Shown here piece by piece: positions 31,385 to 39,792 of a stretch of 44,351 nucleotides of DNA. Position numbers and translations under genes: made by a program. The notes beneath the pieces are model-generated. The model saw nothing but the letters and a program-made list of their open reading frames with translations. It was not told the origin of the DNA and searched no databases. Positions within the stretch are counted from its first letter, which is position 1; every line of letters begins with the position of its first letter. This DNA is from Phycisphaerales bacterium (GTDB lineage: Bacteria > Planctomycetota > Phycisphaerae > Phycisphaerales > UBA1924), in assembly GCA_029260375.1 (NCBI GenBank), contig JAJDDI010000077.1, positions 1 to 44,351 of the forward strand, read 5' to 3'.

Positions 31385-31957
31385 ATGAGCTACATCGAGA
31401 TCGTGCCGGAGGCGGAGGCGACGGGCGAGCTGGCGGACCTGTACCGGCGGTTCGGCAACGGCGACGGGACCGTCGATAACGTCCTCAAGGTCCATTCGCT
31501 CAACCCGCCATCGCTCGAGGCCCACTGTGCGCTCTACGCCCAGTCGATGCACCGCCCCGGCCCGGTCTCGCGGGCCGAGCGCGAGATGGTGGGTGTGGCC
31601 GTGAGCCGGGCCAACGGGTGCGGGTACTGCCTGGAGCACCACGCCGTGGGTCTGGAGCGGCTGCTGCCCGAGGACCGGCGGTCCGTCGCGGGCGCCCTCA
31701 AGCGTGGCGACGCGTCGGGGTTGAGCGCGCGCGAGGCGGCGATGGTTGCGTACAGCGAGAAGCTCACGCGCGAGCCGGCGTCGATGTCGCGGGGCGATGT
31801 CGAGGCGCTCCGCGCCGCGGGGCTCTCCGACCGGGAGATCCTGGACGTCTGCCAGGCCGCGGCGTACTTCGCGTACGCCAACCGGATCGTGCTGGGGCTC
31901 GGCGCGTCGCTGGGCGAAGGCGAGGGCGGGACGGGGCAGTGGCCCGCGGAGGGCTAG
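31385..31957 (+). CDS. AhpD-like / carboxymuconolactone decarboxylase-family protein
   Basis: 190 residues, ATG 31385. The CMD-fold redox motif is clear: NGCGYCLEHHAVG with Cys79 and Cys82 and the downstream His85/86. The flanking helices (EREMVGVAVSRANGC, GLSAREAAMVAYSEKLTREP, LSDREILDVCQAAAYFAYAN) match the peroxidase-related CMD family that acts as an alkylhydroperoxidase-like thiol reductant or decarboxylase relative. The CxxC and His pattern suggests peroxidase-type activity. The start of the gene diverges from the zinc-ribbon membrane gene. The following lipoprotein gene begins 9 bp after its stop, so they probably share a transcript. Confidence 0.85.
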   Translation: MSYIEIVPEAEATGELADLYRRFGNGDGTVDNVLKVHSLNPPSLEAHCALYAQSMHRPGPVSRAEREMVGVAVSRANGCGYCLEHHAVGLERLLPEDRRSVAGALKRGDASGLSAREAAMVAYSEKLTREPASMSRGDVEALRAAGLSDREILDVCQAAAYFAYANRIVLGLGASLGEGEGGTGQWPAEG

Positions 31958-31966
31958 ACTGCGCCG

Positions 31967-32713
31967 ATGCGACGGATCGGTCCGCTCATGCTGGCGACGG
32001 CCCTGATCGCCGGGTGCGATGCGCGCCCGGCTCCCCGCGGCCATGAGCCCGCCCCCGCCCCCGCCCCCGAGCCCGGCCCGAACCTCCTTGAGAACCCGTC
32101 GTTTGAGGACGAGACCAACGCTGCGTGGTTCGATTTCCACGAGCGCAACCCGAAGCAGTGGGGGGCGATGGAGATCTCCAATGAGCGCGCGCACACGGGC
32201 GAGCGCTCGGCGCTGCTCACGCTGGATTCGGGCGCCTCGGCGGAGCGCGCCCGCGTGCTGGGCGTGGTGCAGGAGGTCACGGGCGTCGCGTGCCCGGCGC
32301 GGCTCAGCGGGTGGTACTTCGTCGAGGGCTGGGAGCGGGGCGCCGTGAAGCAGTACGTGCAGGTCGTCACGATCGCGCACGGCGGCGAGACGCCCGCGGG
32401 GCTGGCCAACTACCAGGTGGCGCAGACGCTCGCGGGCGTGACGAGCAACCCGCTGCCCACGCTCAAGAACCGGCGGTTCGAGATCAGTGGTCCCGCCGAG
32501 CCGGCGCAGGGCCAATGGGTGTTCTTTGAGGTCGAGTTGGCGTCGCTGTTCGAGGACAAGTGGGAGCGCGTGCCGGGGTCGGGCGCCTCGCTGCGAGTGT
32601 TCTTCGAGGTTCGGTACGACGATCGTGAGCCGCAGGCGCCGCCCGCTCGGGCACGCGTCTGGTTCGATGATCTGTACCTCGGGCCGGCGTCCCGGGCGCC
32701 CGGCGGCGGCTGA
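31967..32713 (+). CDS. Lipoprotein with jelly-roll-like domain, unknown function
   Basis: 248 residues. Lipoprotein signal MRRIGPLMLATALIAGC with lipobox LIAGC (Cys17), then a Pro/Ala linker (PAPAPAPEPGP). The mature part begins NLLENPSFEDETNAAWFDF, the classic start of carbohydrate-binding-like jelly rolls, and has SGWYFVEGWERG, GQWVFFEVELASLFED and ARVWFDDLYLGP at the end. Such domains bind sugars or act as structural modules in envelope proteins; here the ligand is unknown. It follows the AhpD-like gene by 9 bp, and converges with lepB four bases away. Confidence 0.75.
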   Translation: MRRIGPLMLATALIAGCDARPAPRGHEPAPAPAPEPGPNLLENPSFEDETNAAWFDFHERNPKQWGAMEISNERAHTGERSALLTLDSGASAERARVLGVVQEVTGVACPARLSGWYFVEGWERGAVKQYVQVVTIAHGGETPAGLANYQVAQTLAGVTSNPLPTLKNRRFEISGPAEPAQGQWVFFEVELASLFEDKWERVPGSGASLRVFFEVRYDDREPQAPPARARVWFDDLYLGPASRAPGGG

Positions 32714-32717
32714 GCGT

Positions 32718-34391
32718 CTACCAGATCCAGCGGACCCGACCGAGATCGGGGATCGGGATCACGGTGTCCTTGAGCGGCGCGGGGAAGTAGACGACGAAGG
32801 CCTTGCCGATGAGCAGGTCGCGGTGGACGACGCCCACGGTGTTGTCCAACTGGTCACTGATCCAGGGGTCCGGCGCGGTGCCCCAGGGGTTGGCCGAGCC
32901 GCTGCCGAAAGCCCAGAGGCGCGAGTCGAGGCTCGAGGGCGAGTTGTCGCCGCACATGAAGTACTGGTTGTCGTTGAGGACCACGGGGTAGTTGGGGTGG
33001 GCGCCACGCGTGGCGCGGCGCTCGTTGTGCTGGTAGTAGATGTCGCGCTTGAGGGTGACGCGCTGGAGCGTGAACGCGGCGCCCTCGAAGGACCAGCGGA
33101 GCCTGGTCTTGAGGTAGGTATCGGGCTCGCCCAGGATCGAGTGGGTGATCGCGGGCTTCTGCGCGAGCAGGCTCTGGAGCGTGCGTCCGGTCGCGGCGTG
33201 GATGCGCTGTGCCGGGGTCAGGCGGTACGCCCCGTCCTCGCGCCCGCCCGCGGCCAGCTTGCCGTCGATGTAGACCGACAGCGCCTGGTCCGTGTGCCAG
33301 AACTCGACGCGGGTGACTCGACCCGGCTCGAGCGTGCGGCGCGGCGCGGGCGCGCGGACCAGCTCGGTCCACGCGGGCTCGGGCCGGTCGCTGCTGGGCA
33401 GCGGGCGCATGTCGAGGACGATCTCGCTCTGGCTGATGCGGGCGCGGAACTCGTGTCCGATGGCCTCGAGCAGCGCCGCGGCGGTGGCGCCGTCGGTGTC
33501 GGGCTCGATGCTCAGGCCCGTGGCGATGTCGGGCGCCGGGAAGCGGGTCTCCTGGACACCGCGCCGGTTCTGGTTGTACGCCACGGCGTCGTCGATGGGG
33601 CGCTCGGTGTCGCGCCAGGTCAGCGAGCTGGGCGCGGGGGAGTCCTGCCTGTATGTGGTTTCGGTGTCCACGCCCGTCCACGAGCCCTCGCCCCGCCAGG
33701 GCGAGCGATAGGTCGAGCCCAGCGAGCTGGCGGTGGGGGGGGTGTAGAGCGAGTCGAACAGGGTCTGGAACATGGCGCGCTGCACGCGCTCGGGCTTGCG
33801 CTGGATGCGCCAGGCGTCGTCCTCCCAGGCCTGGATGCCGCGCTCCCATTCCGTCCCGGCGCGCTCTTCTTCACGCACGACGGGCCTGGCAAAGACGTCG
33901 CCGGCGACCAGCGCGATCTGCTCGTTGGGCTGCCCGATGAGACGCTTGATGTAGTTCTCCTGCGTGCCCGGGTTCTTGAAGACCACGACGTCCCAGCGCG
34001 CCGGCTCGAACAGGCCCATGAGGTACTTGAGCACAAAGACCCGGTCGCCCGCGCTCAGCGGGACGTCCGTCTCCTGGAACTTGATGTCGGTCATCGGGTC
34101 CGCGACCGTGATCGCCGCCCGCGGCATGGCGCCCTGGACCGACAGGGGCACGTTGTTGAACGGCGAGTCGGCGTAGTCCCACGGGCCCACCGCGAAGTCC
34201 GCGCCCGTGTCGGGACCGATGAACCGCATGTGCTTGCCCAGCAGCGTGGGCGCCATCGAGCCCGTCGGGATCAGGAACCCCTCGATCACGAAGCCACGGA
34301 ACACGAACGCCATGATGAAGGCGATCATGACGGACGTGAGCGTCTCCTTGATCGAGACGGCGGGTGACGCGGGGGCGGCGGTCGTGGGCAT
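32718..34391 (-). CDS. lepB: Signal peptidase I with about 300-residue insertion
   Basis: 557 residues, far longer than usual SPase I (200-330). The N-terminal membrane helix (TSVMIAFIMAFVFRGFVIEG) precedes box B with catalytic Ser45 (FLIPTGSMAPTLLG). GDRVFVLKY (115-123) and the general-base Lys149 (NYIKRLIGQPNEQI) are intact. Box E, CGDNSPSSLDSR (481-491), follows only after a long extra region at about 165-470 with beta-rich stretches such as RVEFWHTDQALSVYIDGKL, similar in feel to a LamG/concanavalin-like module. The catalytic dyad looks functional, so it should remove Sec/Tat signal peptides on the periplasmic side. The insertion is the unusual feature. Minus-strand gene, downstream of the PSP1-like gene. 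Confidence 0.9.
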   Translation of the reverse strand: MPTTAAPASPAVSIKETLTSVMIAFIMAFVFRGFVIEGFLIPTGSMAPTLLGKHMRFIGPDTGADFAVGPWDYADSPFNNVPLSVQGAMPRAAITVADPMTDIKFQETDVPLSAGDRVFVLKYLMGLFEPARWDVVVFKNPGTQENYIKRLIGQPNEQIALVAGDVFARPVVREEERAGTEWERGIQAWEDDAWRIQRKPERVQRAMFQTLFDSLYTPPTASSLGSTYRSPWRGEGSWTGVDTETTYRQDSPAPSSLTWRDTERPIDDAVAYNQNRRGVQETRFPAPDIATGLSIEPDTDGATAAALLEAIGHEFRARISQSEIVLDMRPLPSSDRPEPAWTELVRAPAPRRTLEPGRVTRVEFWHTDQALSVYIDGKLAAGGREDGAYRLTPAQRIHAATGRTLQSLLAQKPAITHSILGEPDTYLKTRLRWSFEGAAFTLQRVTLKRDIYYQHNERRATRGAHPNYPVVLNDNQYFMCGDNSPSSLDSRLWAFGSGSANPWGTAPDPWISDQLDNTVGVVHRDLLIGKAFVVYFPAPLKDTVIPIPDLGRVRWIW

Positions 34392-34446
34392 GGGGCAACC
34401 TTAGCGTCCGACGGCGCGCGGGGGGCGGGCACGACGCGACGGGTCG

Positions 34447-35775
34447 TCAGGATGGTCCGGCGTCGGGCTTGCCTCCCGAGTCTCCGCCCGATCCCTGTCC
34501 CGGAGGACGCCGACGCCGACGCCGACGTTTCTTCCTGGACGCCCCGTCTGATGTGGGTTCGGACCCGCCGGCGCGATCGGCGCGGGGCTCGTTCTGACGC
34601 GGCGCGTCCGGGCTTCCCGATTCGCCGGACGAACCGCCCCGACGGCTTCGGCGCCGACGCTTGGCGGGGGCCTTGTTCTCGCCCTCGGCGGGCGGAGACT
34701 CGCTCTTGGGCCCGGGCCGCGACTCGCTCGAACGCGCCGGCCCAGACTTCTGACGCTCCGGTCGGGGCCCGCGCGGGGTCGGGGCGCGCGCCCCGGGCGC
34801 GGGCGCCGGCGGGGGCGTGAGCGAGTCGGGCTCGCTGAGATTCTCGACAGGGATCGCGGCCTGCTCGCCCGAGTCCAGGCGGACGAGCGCCAGCTGCGTG
34901 AGGATCTGCGTGTCGATGACGAACCCGTCGCCCTCGGGCGTGCCCACGCGCGACTTGCGGTTGGGCAGGTTCTTGCGCAGCTCGTCGTAGGTCTGGTCCT
35001 CGTAGCGCAGGCAGCACATCAGGCGCCCGCAGCGCCCGGAGATCTTCAGCGGATCAAGCGTCGCCTTCTGCATCTTGGCGGACTTCATCGACACGGGCTT
35101 GAGCACCTTGAGGAAGCTCTTGCAGCAGCAGTACTGCCCGCAGCGCTCGTAGTCGGCGTTGATGCGAGCCTCGTCGCGGGCGCCGATCGTGCGGACCTCG
35201 ACGTGCTGGTCCAGGGCGCGGGTGAGCTCCCGCGTGAGCTCGGGGGTGTCGATGCGCTGCTCGCTGGTGATGTAGACGCTGGTGCGCTCGCCACCCAGGA
35301 TGGGCTCGACGTCCACCAGCTTCGCGTCGATGCCCATGCGCTTGAGCACGTCACGCCCCAGGGCGCGGAGCCCGTGCTTGGACTGCTCGATCTGGGCCTG
35401 ACGGTCCAGGTCCTCGCCCGTGGCGATACGCAGGGCGCGCCCCTTGGAGTAGAACGGGTAGTCGCGCCCGCCCGAGCTCTCGATGTAGTCGAGCATCTGC
35501 TTGCGGGTGACGGAGCTGGCGCAGCCCGCGTTGGGGCAGGTGCTCGTGAGCATCTCCCCGATCTCGTGCCCCCGGTGGGTGCGGACGACGATTTTGGACC
35601 CGCACCCGGGCTTGGCGTCGCCCCGGTAGGGGAACTCGCCGACCATGAGCATCACCCCGAACCGCACCACAATGGTGCTGGGCGCGTTGAGCCGCTCGTA
35701 CGCCTCGCGGTCCTCCTTCTCCTTGAGGTGCTCGGCGAGGTCGGTCTCGAACTGGGGCAGCGGCTGGATGGGCAT
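34447..35775 (-). CDS. PSP1/RicT-like protein with long basic C-terminal tail
   Basis: 442 residues from ATG 35775 (MPIQPLPQFETDLAEHLKEK); the frame is open to 35868 but with low-complexity sequence. The PSP1 domain is visible: TIVVRFGVMLMVGEFPYRGD, RGHEIGEM, GRDVLKRMGIDAKLVDVEPI, VYITSEQRIDTPELTREL and the Cys cluster ERCGQYCCCKSFLK plus KISGRCGRLMCCLRYEDQTY. These Cys residues are the ones that bind an iron-sulfur cluster in RicT (YaaT). The last 120 residues are a disordered Pro/Arg/Ser tail with KRRRRSRRGG and KKRRRRRRRPP, suited to RNA binding. Role in RNA processing or biofilm regulation is inferred from RicT. Confidence 0.85.
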   Translation of the reverse strand: MPIQPLPQFETDLAEHLKEKEDREAYERLNAPSTIVVRFGVMLMVGEFPYRGDAKPGCGSKIVVRTHRGHEIGEMLTSTCPNAGCASSVTRKQMLDYIESSGGRDYPFYSKGRALRIATGEDLDRQAQIEQSKHGLRALGRDVLKRMGIDAKLVDVEPILGGERTSVYITSEQRIDTPELTRELTRALDQHVEVRTIGARDEARINADYERCGQYCCCKSFLKVLKPVSMKSAKMQKATLDPLKISGRCGRLMCCLRYEDQTYDELRKNLPNRKSRVGTPEGDGFVIDTQILTQLALVRLDSGEQAAIPVENLSEPDSLTPPPAPAPGARAPTPRGPRPERQKSGPARSSESRPGPKSESPPAEGENKAPAKRRRRSRRGGSSGESGSPDAPRQNEPRADRAGGSEPTSDGASRKKRRRRRRRPPGQGSGGDSGGKPDAGPS

Positions 35776-35795
35776 GGGCTGGGCGGCGCCTTGTG

Positions 35796-36128
35796 TTAGG
35801 GCCTGGGTGATCCGACGGATCGCGCGCGCGCCTCGGTAAACAGCTCGGGAAGGCTGTGCTTGGCCCACAGCTCGAACCGGGTCTGGTCGTGCTTGTATAC
35901 GAACAGCGTCTCCGTGCGGTCGTCCACGACGAACAGCGGCTCGGTGTTCCCCGAGCGGGTGGTCATCATGGAGACGCCCGCGCTCGAGCTGGTCATGTCG
36001 GCGCTGGCCCTGGTGTCAAAGAACCCGGCGCCCTGGGCGATGATCAGCGCGCCGATGGTCGCCGCGCTCAGGCACAGGGCGGTCCCGACGCCACGGCTGT
36101 TCTCGCTGGCGGACGTGTGCTCGCTCAT
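35796..36128 (-). CDS. Small single-pass membrane protein A
   Basis: 110 residues from ATG 36128. One hydrophobic helix near residues 15-36 (TALCLSAATIGALIIAQGAG), then a soluble, periplasm-like part with GNTEPLFVVDDRTETLFVYK and HDQTRFELWAKHSLPEL, a repeating beta-strand pattern. The start overlaps the stop of the next upstream gene (36125-36128, ATGA), indicating coupled translation. Both products share the pattern of a short signal/anchor plus a small domain mentioning a D-R/N-x(3)-hydrophobic strand (DDRTETLFVY here, DSANREMILLSW there), so they may be distant paralogues. No known family. Confidence 0.62.
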   Translation of the reverse strand: MSEHTSASENSRGVGTALCLSAATIGALIIAQGAGFFDTRASADMTSSSAGVSMMTTRSGNTEPLFVVDDRTETLFVYKHDQTRFELWAKHSLPELFTEARARSVGSPRP

Positions 36129-36421
36129 CGGGTGGGCTCCGCGTTGACATCGCTGTTCAGGTCACGGTAGCCGAGAAAGTTCACCTTGTTCCGGGAGTTG
36201 TCCCAACTGAGCAGGATCATCTCGCGGTTGGCCGAGTCGAGCACGTAGACGCCGTTGGCGTTCCCGCTCGAGAGCTCGCCCCCCACGACGCTGTAGATGC
36301 CGGGAAGACGTGGCGATTTCTGGCCCTGGGCGCCGGCATTGGGTGTCAGGCTGACGGCGCCCAGCGCCACCAGCAACACAGCGTTGAGTCCGATCAGGGC
36401 ACGGGTCTGTCGTCGGCGCAT
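36125..36421 (-). CDS. Small exported protein B
   Basis: 98 residues from ATG 36421. The N-terminus MRRRQTRALIGLNAVLLVAL with GAVSLTPNAGA is a good signal peptide. The mature part is short and beta-prone: IYSVVGGELSSGNANGVYVL, REMILLSWDNSRNKVNFLGY, RDLNSDVNAEPTR. It overlaps the next gene by four bases and probably forms an operon with it. There is no motif I recognise. Such pairs of small exported proteins are common in planctomycetes but uncharacterised. Confidence 0.62.
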   Translation of the reverse strand: MRRRQTRALIGLNAVLLVALGAVSLTPNAGAQGQKSPRLPGIYSVVGGELSSGNANGVYVLDSANREMILLSWDNSRNKVNFLGYRDLNSDVNAEPTR

Positions 36422-36512
36422 CGTGGCCTCCTGTGTCTTGAACCCCGCGAGCGGTGTGTCTGTCGAACCGGCGCCGGCGGGCCCGGGCGCCTCCTCGGGC
36501 CGGGGCGCTGGC

Positions 36513-36749
36513 TCAGTCCTGGTGCCCGCGCTTGGTCGGGAAGACGGTGACGAACAGCGTCGCGACGACCAGCACCACCATGACCAGCACGGTCATGACG
36601 ACCGGCGCCGACGGGTCCTCCCGGGGCGACGGTGGCTTGAGCGATCGGGACTGCTGGGCGAGCGTGGGGGCCGACGCGGCCGCGAGCCAGACCAGGCAGA
36701 TCATGCTCGAGCGGAGGCGGGCGGCGCGGGTGGTGAGGTTCTGGGCCAT
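36513..36749 (-). CDS. Small two-helix membrane protein C
   Basis: 78 residues from ATG 36749. A signal-like first helix (SMICLVWLAAASAPTLAQ) and a second helix (VVMTVLVMVVLVVATLFVTV) flank a Pro/Ser-rich linker; it ends FPTKRGHQD. It precedes genes B and A on the same strand with a 91-bp gap in which I see nothing else. It could be a membrane anchor or an assembly factor. No recognisable family. Confidence 0.55.
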   Translation of the reverse strand: MAQNLTTRAARLRSSMICLVWLAAASAPTLAQQSRSLKPPSPREDPSAPVVMTVLVMVVLVVATLFVTVFPTKRGHQD

Positions 36750-36790
36750 GGCGTGATGCTACGGTGCGGGCGGGCGGCGGTAAACCGTTG

Positions 36791-37426
36791 TCACGCCGAC
36801 ACGCCCCCGATCGGGGCCAGCGCGGGCAGTGCGGACCCCGCATCGGGCTCCAGGCCCAGCCCGAGCGGCGATTCCGCCGACGGCGCCGTGAACGGACGGC
36901 TCAGGCGGGCGAAGGCCTCGCGGGGCAGATCAACCGTCCGCCAGCGGGGCGAGCGGGTCTTCATGGACCCCTCGTACTCGTCGAGCGCGATCGCCCGCAG
37001 CGCGTACCAGCGCCCCTCCCGCTCGATCACCTCCTGGAAAAGCCCGTCCGGGGGCTGGTCCTCGCAGTGGTAGACGAACACGAACGCCCCCTCGTACCCG
37101 GGCCCGAACAGGCGCTGCCAGGCCTTGAGCGAGGCGACGTCGTCGAGCGTCACCCAGCTCTCCAGGCGCCCGCCCCCACGCCCGGTCCCCTTTCGCGCGG
37201 GGACCTTCCGCCCCTTGATCTCGATGAGCATGTTCGTGTTCTCGCCGTAGACGACGAAATCGAAGCTCTTGAGGTCCGGGCCCGCGTCGCCCGCGCCGTC
37301 CAGACGCAGGCGGGCCCCGGGCGGGAGCAGGGCCTTGCGGGCCTCGTTCACGGCGACGTACGGGATGCGCCGCTCCCGCAGGTACGCCTCGAACGCCCGC
37401 TCGTAATGGTGACGTCGCTGGGCCAC
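36791..37426 (-). CDS. Nuclease-like HYE protein with PD-(D/E)xK-type motif
   Basis: 211 residues from GTG 37426. It begins AQRRHHYERAFEAYLRERRI (the HYE start), then VNEARKALL, and the core KSFDFVVYGENTNMLIEIKG, i.e. a beta strand with Asp followed by E-x-K (EIKGRK), as in PD-(D/E)xK nucleases and Holliday-junction-resolvase-like folds. Then ASLKAWQRLFGPGYEGAFVF and a Pro-rich C-terminal tail of about 40 residues. This family is frequent in planctomycetes, often as a single gene. DNA cleavage is only inferred. It lies 50 bp downstream of the lipase gene on the same strand. Confidence 0.68.
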   Translation of the reverse strand: MAQRRHHYERAFEAYLRERRIPYVAVNEARKALLPPGARLRLDGAGDAGPDLKSFDFVVYGENTNMLIEIKGRKVPARKGTGRGGGRLESWVTLDDVASLKAWQRLFGPGYEGAFVFVYHCEDQPPDGLFQEVIEREGRWYALRAIALDEYEGSMKTRSPRWRTVDLPREAFARLSRPFTAPSAESPLGLGLEPDAGSALPALAPIGGVSA

Positions 37427-37476
37427 AGCCCCAGCCTACCCGGGCGCCTGTTCGGCGTCGATACGGGAGTTCGGTC

Positions 37477-38487
37477 TCAGGGGCTGTTGGACTTGGAAAG
37501 GCGGTCCAAGACCACCTCGATGCCCGGGGGGGGGGTCTGCCCGGCGCTGAGCGGGAGCGATCGGATCATCGCGCGGTGGTTGGCGCCCAGGCGCACGATG
37601 TCGTCGCAGCCCTCGAGCTGGGCCGAGGCGACGGGCACGACCCCGTCACCCAGGGATCGGGCGAGATTGATCAGATCCGCCGGGGAGCCCTCGGGCGGGC
37701 TGATCATCTGCCCGACCAGGCAGGTGAACACGACGCCCTCGGGCGCGGGGCGGGCGTTGAGATCCGTCAGGAACGCCGACCCGGGTCGAAGGTCCTCGCC
37801 CGCCTCCCCGCTGCCGTCGAAGCTGAACCGGTACAGGTCCTCGGCCTCGGGATGCGACTCGCCCAAGAGGCGTTCGGCCTGCTCACGCAGCTCCGACGCC
37901 CAGCGCATGCCCGCCCAGGGCGAGCCCGCGTGCGGCGTGCCGATCGCGATGACCCGGTCAACACTCGCCCGCTCGGCCTGGGCGTTGGCCAGCAGCGACG
38001 ATCGCGTCAGCGCGTCGCGCGTCACGAGCCCGCCCATGGAGTGGGCGACGACCGAGACGTGCTCGACGCCGTGGGCGCGCAGGCGGCGCAGCGCCGCGTC
38101 GAGCAGATCCGCTGAGTCGGCGATCGCCTGGTCGTTGGGGTACTCGAACCGCAGCGTCGCGTGCCCGGCGTCGTCGAGCGCGGGGGCGAGCTGGTCCCAG
38201 ATGCTCCCGGGCTCGTCGAGCCCGTGGACGAGCAGGACGACGCGCGGCGCGAGGTCCTCGCCGGGCTCGATCCGTCGCCACCGTGGCGAGGCGGGTTCGG
38301 GCCGGTAGACCCGGAGGCCGTGCCACTGCGAGACGCGCTGGGCCGCGGCGTCGGTGTCGCCGCGCGAGGTGAACGTCAGCACGCCGAGGGTCAGCGCGGC
38401 GCCCCCGACAAGGGCCATGACGCTGATCAGGATGACGCGCTTGCGCATCACCCTGGGTTGTGCGTGATTCGGGTCTCGCCGTTTCAT
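37477..38487 (-). CDS. Exported or membrane-anchored alpha/beta-hydrolase (lipase/esterase-like)
   Basis: 336 residues from ATG 38487. An N-terminal anchor (VILISVMALVGGAALTLGVL) suggests export. The hydrolase fold has the oxyanion strand VVLLVHGLDEPGSIWDQLAP, nucleophile Ser in VVAHSMGGLVTRDAL, GTPHAGSPWAGM, and a late His in GANHRAMIRSLPL with a preceding Asp (SLGDGVVPV). It resembles PGAP1/DUF676-type lipases. The gene follows mlaD by 15 bp in the same orientation, so it may belong to the Mla-like lipid-transport operon, where a lipid-cleaving enzyme would fit. The substrate is unknown. Confidence 0.82.
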   Translation of the reverse strand: MKRRDPNHAQPRVMRKRVILISVMALVGGAALTLGVLTFTSRGDTDAAAQRVSQWHGLRVYRPEPASPRWRRIEPGEDLAPRVVLLVHGLDEPGSIWDQLAPALDDAGHATLRFEYPNDQAIADSADLLDAALRRLRAHGVEHVSVVAHSMGGLVTRDALTRSSLLANAQAERASVDRVIAIGTPHAGSPWAGMRWASELREQAERLLGESHPEAEDLYRFSFDGSGEAGEDLRPGSAFLTDLNARPAPEGVVFTCLVGQMISPPEGSPADLINLARSLGDGVVPVASAQLEGCDDIVRLGANHRAMIRSLPLSAGQTPPPGIEVVLDRLSKSNSP

Positions 38488-38502
38488 GGCGATCTCCCGG
38501 GC

Positions 38503-39765
38503 CTACTCGCCCCGCTCGATGATCAACTGCAGCAGGTCCCGCTCGGCCTGCTGGTAGCGGTTGAACGCGGACTCGACCGAGCGGGTCATGCCCAGCACGG
38601 CCTGCGGATCGATCAGCGCCGCGGACCGCCCGTCGGACTCGACCTGGGCGATGACCGACTCGAGCGACTCGGACGCGGCCCTTAGGTCGCCAACCGCCTC
38701 GGCGTAGGACCGGGCCGCGTTGTACAGCGGCTCCTTCTTCAGGTCTTCCTTCGACGGGGGCTTGAGCAAGCGCCAGGGCTGGGACCGCAGCTCGGCGACC
38801 ATCATGTTGCCCTGGTCAGAGATCCGGCGCACATTCGTGACCGTCCGGTGAATCTCGGGCCCCTCGCGCGCGAGGATCAGGTTGGCCTCGTCGCCCAGAG
38901 CCGAGAAGCTCTCAACCGCGACCGAGCCCCTGTCGAGCACATCGTTGAGCTTGTCGATGGTCTCGAAGCGGGCCCGCTCGGTGATGGACTGCACGTTGGT
39001 GAGCGCGATGTCAATCTTGCCGCGGTTGGCGGCGATGGCGCCCTGGACCGAGGCCATCAGGTCGCGCGCGTCGGCCACGCCCCGCTGGGCGGCCTGCAGC
39101 AGCGGACGCGCCTCGTCGGCCGCCTCGTCCACGTCCCGCAGGATCGACGTCACGTGCTTGTCCCAGACGTCCATGCGATCGTTGACCTTGTCGGCGAACT
39201 CACGCACCGACGCGGCCGTCGCGGTGATCTCCGGCTCGATCTTCTCCGAGACGCTGTCGATCCGGGCGATGATGCTCTTGATGTTGTTGATGACCTCGGC
39301 GTCGATGCCCGCCTGGGCGAGCAGGCCCGGGGCGATCTGGCCCTGCAGCTCCCCGTCCTCGGGAACGAACCCGGCGCTGGTGGGCGACCCGATCCCCGCG
39401 AAGTTGATCGTGCTGATCGACCCGATGAGCGGCGTCACCAGCCCGGCCCTGGCGTCCTCGTAGAACTTCACGCGCGAATCCACGGAGATCCGCACCAGCA
39501 GCGCATCGACCGTGTCGCCCTCCCCGAAGTTGGGCTCGATGGACTCGACGCGCCCGACCTTCTGCCCGCCGAGCGTGACCTCGGACCCGGGCTTGAGCCC
39601 GGTGGCGCCGTCGCTGAGGGAGTAGCGGACGACGTACTGCGTACGCGGCGTCAGCAGCGTGTCCTTCAGGTCGCCCAGGATGAAGCTGATCGCGACGGCG
39701 ACCAGCAGCGAGCCGACCAGGAAGAACCCGGCCAGGACGTTGTTCTTTGAGGTGATCCGGGGCAT
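38503..39765 (-). CDS. mlaD: MlaD-type MCE lipid-transport protein
   Basis: 420 residues from ATG 39765. A single N-terminal transmembrane helix (VLAGFFLVGSLLVAVAISFI) leads to an MCE domain: YVVRYSLSDGATGLKPGSEV, TLGGQKVGRVESIEPNF and DARAGLVTPLIGSISTINF. A long helical and coiled-coil C-terminus (SVSEKIEPEITATAASVREF, NDRMDVWDKHVTSILRDVDE) extends to the end. In the Mla system, MlaD forms a ring that carries lipids between membranes, with MlaE/MlaF energising the process. mlaF is 27 bp upstream here and a lipase gene is downstream. The length, with a long C-terminal extension, is larger than E. coli MlaD (183) but like YebT/PqiB-style or planctomycete forms. Confidence 0.87.
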   Translation of the reverse strand: MPRITSKNNVLAGFFLVGSLLVAVAISFILGDLKDTLLTPRTQYVVRYSLSDGATGLKPGSEVTLGGQKVGRVESIEPNFGEGDTVDALLVRISVDSRVKFYEDARAGLVTPLIGSISTINFAGIGSPTSAGFVPEDGELQGQIAPGLLAQAGIDAEVINNIKSIIARIDSVSEKIEPEITATAASVREFADKVNDRMDVWDKHVTSILRDVDEAADEARPLLQAAQRGVADARDLMASVQGAIAANRGKIDIALTNVQSITERARFETIDKLNDVLDRGSVAVESFSALGDEANLILAREGPEIHRTVTNVRRISDQGNMMVAELRSQPWRLLKPPSKEDLKKEPLYNAARSYAEAVGDLRAASESLESVIAQVESDGRSAALIDPQAVLGMTRSVESAFNRYQQAERDLLQLIIERGE

Positions 39766-39792
39766 GATCCTGCTCCGATGGACGCGCCGGGG

